Positions 6,056-7,707 of a stretch of DNA of 7,707 nucleotides are shown here, piece by piece. Numbering within the stretch: the stretch's first letter is position 1; each line of letters starts with the position of its first letter. The stretch lies in assembly GCA_009698515.1 (NCBI GenBank), contig WLQA01000034.1, positions 1 to 7,707 of the forward strand. The letters run 5' to 3'. Under the pieces are notes generated by a model. That model saw only the letters and a program-made list of their open reading frames with translations, ran no database searches and was not told the origin of the DNA. This DNA comes from Actinomycetota bacterium. Lineage in GTDB: Bacteria; Actinomycetota; Actinomycetes; Nanopelagicales; Nanopelagicaceae. A program made the translations under genes and the position numbers.

Positions 6056-7057
6056 ATGGAACATCGTCGACTCGGCAGCACCGGAATGTACGTATCGGAA
6101 TTAACTTACGGAAATTGGATAACCCATGGCTCTCAAGTTGAAGCAGCCGCCGCGATTAAATGCGTGAAAGAAGCTTTTGAGTGCGGAATTACTTCCTACG
6201 ATACGGCAGATGTTTATGCCGGAACTCGCGCTGAAACCGTTTTAGGTAATGCCTTAAAGGGCAGACGACGTGAATCCTATGAATTATTTACAAAGGTTTA
6301 TTGGCCAACTGGATCAGGCAAAAATGATCGCGGACTTTCCAGAAAACATATTATGGAGTCTTGTCATGCCTCTTTAAAAAGATTGAAAACTGATTACATC
6401 GATCTTTATCAAGCCCACAGATTTGATTATGAAACACCGCTAGAAGAAACCCTCGGGGCCTTTGATGATTTAATCAGACAAGGCAAAGTGCATTACATCG
6501 GTTTCTCGGAGTGGAGCGCAGAGCAAATAGCAGCTGCTTTAAAAATTCAAGATGCTCGTGGATACACCAGATTTGTTTCTAGCCAACCTCAATATTCAAT
6601 GCTCTGGCGAGTAATTGAAAGCAAAGTTGTTCCGCTTTCACAAAAAGAGGGAATTGGGCAAATTGTTTGGTCGCCAATTGGACAGGGCGTATTGACTGGA
6701 AAGTATTTGCCGGGCAAAAAGGCTCCTGCTGGTTCACGCGCAACTGATAAAAAAGGTGGCGCAAATATGATCTCTAGATTTATGAATGATCAAGTTTTAT
6801 CTGCAGTACAAAATCTAATTCCAATTGCTAAGAGGTTAGATCTAACGCCAGCTCAATTGGCAATCGCTTGGGTATTACAAAATCCAAATGTTTCAAGTGC
6901 GATTATTGGTGCCACAAAACCATCTCAAATTAAAGAAAATGTGAAGGCTAGTGGCGTGAAATTAGAGGCATCAATAATGAAAGAAATTGATACCGCTATT
7001 GGCGCAGTGGCCGAACGAGATCCTGCTAAAACAATCTCGCCTAAACCGCGGGCTTAA
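6056..7057 (+). CDS. NADP-dependent aldo/keto reductase, Kv-beta-like/YghZ-like group
   Basis: This cytosolic TIM-barrel oxidoreductase (333 residues) reduces aldehydes or ketones with NAD(P)H; the physiological substrate is unknown. The catalytic tetrad is complete: Asp49 and Tyr54 in YDTADVY (48-54), Lys80 in LFTK (77-80) and His121 in YQAHRFD (118-124). The nucleotide-binding C-terminal part has WSPIGQGVLTGKYLPG (205-220) and IIGATKPSQIKENVKA (283-298), which place it with the AKR families related to the potassium-channel beta subunit rather than the shorter AKR5 enzymes. The opening MEHRRLGSTGMYVSELTYGN is the usual beta-hairpin entry. The start agrees with the leaderless promoter. It is divergent from the B12 operon and converges on the DUF3043 gene, sharing four bases at the stops. 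No functional link to B12 transport is shown. Confidence 0.94.
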   Translation: MEHRRLGSTGMYVSELTYGNWITHGSQVEAAAAIKCVKEAFECGITSYDTADVYAGTRAETVLGNALKGRRRESYELFTKVYWPTGSGKNDRGLSRKHIMESCHASLKRLKTDYIDLYQAHRFDYETPLEETLGAFDDLIRQGKVHYIGFSEWSAEQIAAALKIQDARGYTRFVSSQPQYSMLWRVIESKVVPLSQKEGIGQIVWSPIGQGVLTGKYLPGKKAPAGSRATDKKGGANMISRFMNDQVLSAVQNLIPIAKRLDLTPAQLAIAWVLQNPNVSSAIIGATKPSQIKENVKASGVKLEASIMKEIDTAIGAVAERDPAKTISPKPRA

Positions 7058-7596
7058 TTTACGTTAGCACCAATCTTTACTTGCGGTGCTGGCGCTCTTA
7101 ATCTACGCATTTGAGTAGAGCGTAACCAGGCATACATACCAACCCCACGTGCTGATTCATTGGGAAATTTAGCGATAACGAGCCGTTTTACTCGGCGAGA
7201 TAACAAGAATCCATCTATCGCTGCATAAAGCATTGCTGAATACATTATGGCGATAGCAAATAATTGAATAGTTGGATTTGGAATAATAGTTAAGAACAAA
7301 ACAAAGATGATTAGAACTAGGAAGTACTCTGCGATTGATCTTCTGCTGTCGACATAATTTCTAACAAATCGGCGCGCAGCTCCTTTATCCCGATAGGGCA
7401 GTGCATTTTCATCTCCGCGCATAAATGCTGCACGTGCTTCAGTTCGACGCAATCTAGTTTGTTCTTTCAATCTTTTCTTATCACTTCGAGATGTCGCCGG
7501 AGAGAGAATCGAAGATTTACTTTTGGCTTCAGCAACTTTGCGCTTAGGTGTTGGCTTGCCTTTTTTGTTATCTGGAGAGCTCTTAGATTTTGTCAT
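7054..7596 (-). CDS. DUF3043 family membrane protein
   Basis: This 180-residue protein belongs to an uncharacterised family found in actinobacteria. The N-terminal 55 residues are lysine- and arginine-rich and probably disordered (GKPTPKRKVAEAK at 13-25 is typical). The conserved block runs from GDENALPYRDKGAARRF (61-77) through VRNYVDSRR (78-86). Two hydrophobic helices follow (about 90-106 and 109-130), then a basic tail with a second conserved patch GVGMYAWLRSTQMRRLR (151-167). Both ends are therefore probably cytoplasmic. The start at 7596 is chosen because the protein then opens as the family usually does. An in-frame ATG at 7641 would add 15 residues and run into nadA. It lies four bases after the nadA stop with no Shine-Dalgarno. 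Function is unknown; the basic ends suggest contact with nucleic acid or membrane lipids, which is speculation. Confidence 0.88.
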   Translation of the reverse strand: MTKSKSSPDNKKGKPTPKRKVAEAKSKSSILSPATSRSDKKRLKEQTRLRRTEARAAFMRGDENALPYRDKGAARRFVRNYVDSRRSIAEYFLVLIIFVLFLTIIPNPTIQLFAIAIMYSAMLYAAIDGFLLSRRVKRLVIAKFPNESARGVGMYAWLRSTQMRRLRAPAPQVKIGANVN

Positions 7597-7600
7597 GAGA

Positions 7601-7707
7601 TTAAGGTAGAGCCAACATTCTATCCAGTGCAACTTTTGCAAACTTTGCCGTTTCGCTATCTACCGTTATTTGATTAACGATTTTGCCATTTACTAGAGAT
7701 TCCATCG
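7601..7707 (-). CDS. nadA: Quinolinate synthase, C-terminal end only, cut by the window edge
   Basis: Thirty-four codons and a TAA are visible, reading MESLVNGKIVNQITVDSE and onward to VALDRMLALP. The pattern of a Met-rich start, an acidic/hydrophobic TVDSE-like stretch, then Ala/Lys-rich sequence ending in RMLAL closely resembles the C-terminus of NadA, where it reads roughly 'NTLEK ... V..E.A..A..PIERMLAL'. NadA is a [4Fe-4S] enzyme that condenses iminoaspartate with dihydroxyacetone phosphate to quinolinate in NAD synthesis. The cluster cysteines are outside the window. The first two bases belong to a preceding partial codon. The next gene, DUF3043, begins four bases after the stop, so the two may be co-transcribed. 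The call rests on a short tail and should be treated as probable. Confidence 0.7.
   Translation of the reverse strand, partial: MESLVNGKIVNQITVDSETAKFAKVALDRMLALP
7603..7632 (-). promoter_or_regulatory. Possible leaderless promoter of the DUF3043 gene inside the nadA 3' end
   Basis: TACCTT (7608-7603) ends six bases before the DUF3043 ATG, and TTGCAC (7632-7627) stands 18 bases further upstream. The -10 overlaps the nadA stop codon. The match is partly constrained by nadA coding sequence, so chance is possible, but the spacing to the ATG is the same as for gcvT and the aldo/keto reductase. Confidence 0.42.

Noticed and set aside
7597..7641. Upstream start giving a DUF3043 protein with 15 extra residues
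   Set aside because: The extension lies over the nadA end, has no ribosome site and does not look like the family's lysine-rich N-terminus.

Overview
The window looks like a piece of chromosome from a small-genome, AT-rich actinobacterium, most likely a freshwater acI / Nanopelagicales-type lineage. The reasons are: coding sequence that is clearly AT-rich by eye; genes packed end to end with overlaps of 4 to 35 bases; actinobacteria-specific families (an SCO2322-like secreted protein, a DUF3043 membrane protein, an actinobacterial ECF S component); and promoters placed so that transcripts would start on the AUG itself. The taxonomic call is inference. No mobile elements, CRISPR arrays, tRNA or rRNA genes were seen, and no stretch over 300 bases lacks a gene.

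Layout. (1) 1-633, minus: the N-terminal 211 codons of leucyl aminopeptidase (pepA), running off the left edge. (2) 634-733: divergent control region. (3) 734-1882, plus: complete gcvT, the glycine-cleavage T protein. (4) 5759 down to 1848, minus: a four-gene operon in the order signal-peptide/C-terminal-anchor protein (SCO2322 family), EcfT, fused double-ATPase EcfA, S component. Its end overlaps the end of gcvT by 35 bases. (5) 5760-6055: a 296-base divergent region holding, on the minus strand, a promoter, a compact cobalamin riboswitch and a ribosome-site hairpin, and on the plus strand a leaderless promoter. (6) 6056-7057, plus: an aldo/keto reductase. (7) 7596 down to 7054, minus: a DUF3043 membrane protein. 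(8) 7707 down to 7601, minus: the last 34 codons of nadA (quinolinate synthase), just upstream of the DUF3043 gene.

How the parts fit. The central operon is a self-contained ECF importer: S component for substrate, T component as coupling scaffold, and both ATPase domains in one chain. The cobalamin riboswitch in front argues that the cargo is vitamin B12 or a related corrinoid. The first gene encodes an extracytoplasmic, membrane-tethered protein of unknown function. ECF importers normally work without such a partner, so this is the most interesting element of the window. The flanking genes (pepA, gcvT, aldo/keto reductase, DUF3043, nadA) are ordinary chromosomal genes. In three of them (gcvT, aldo/keto reductase, DUF3043) a TANNNT box ends exactly six bases before the ATG, the arrangement expected for leaderless mRNAs. 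pepA and the riboswitch operon instead have Shine-Dalgarno-type sites.
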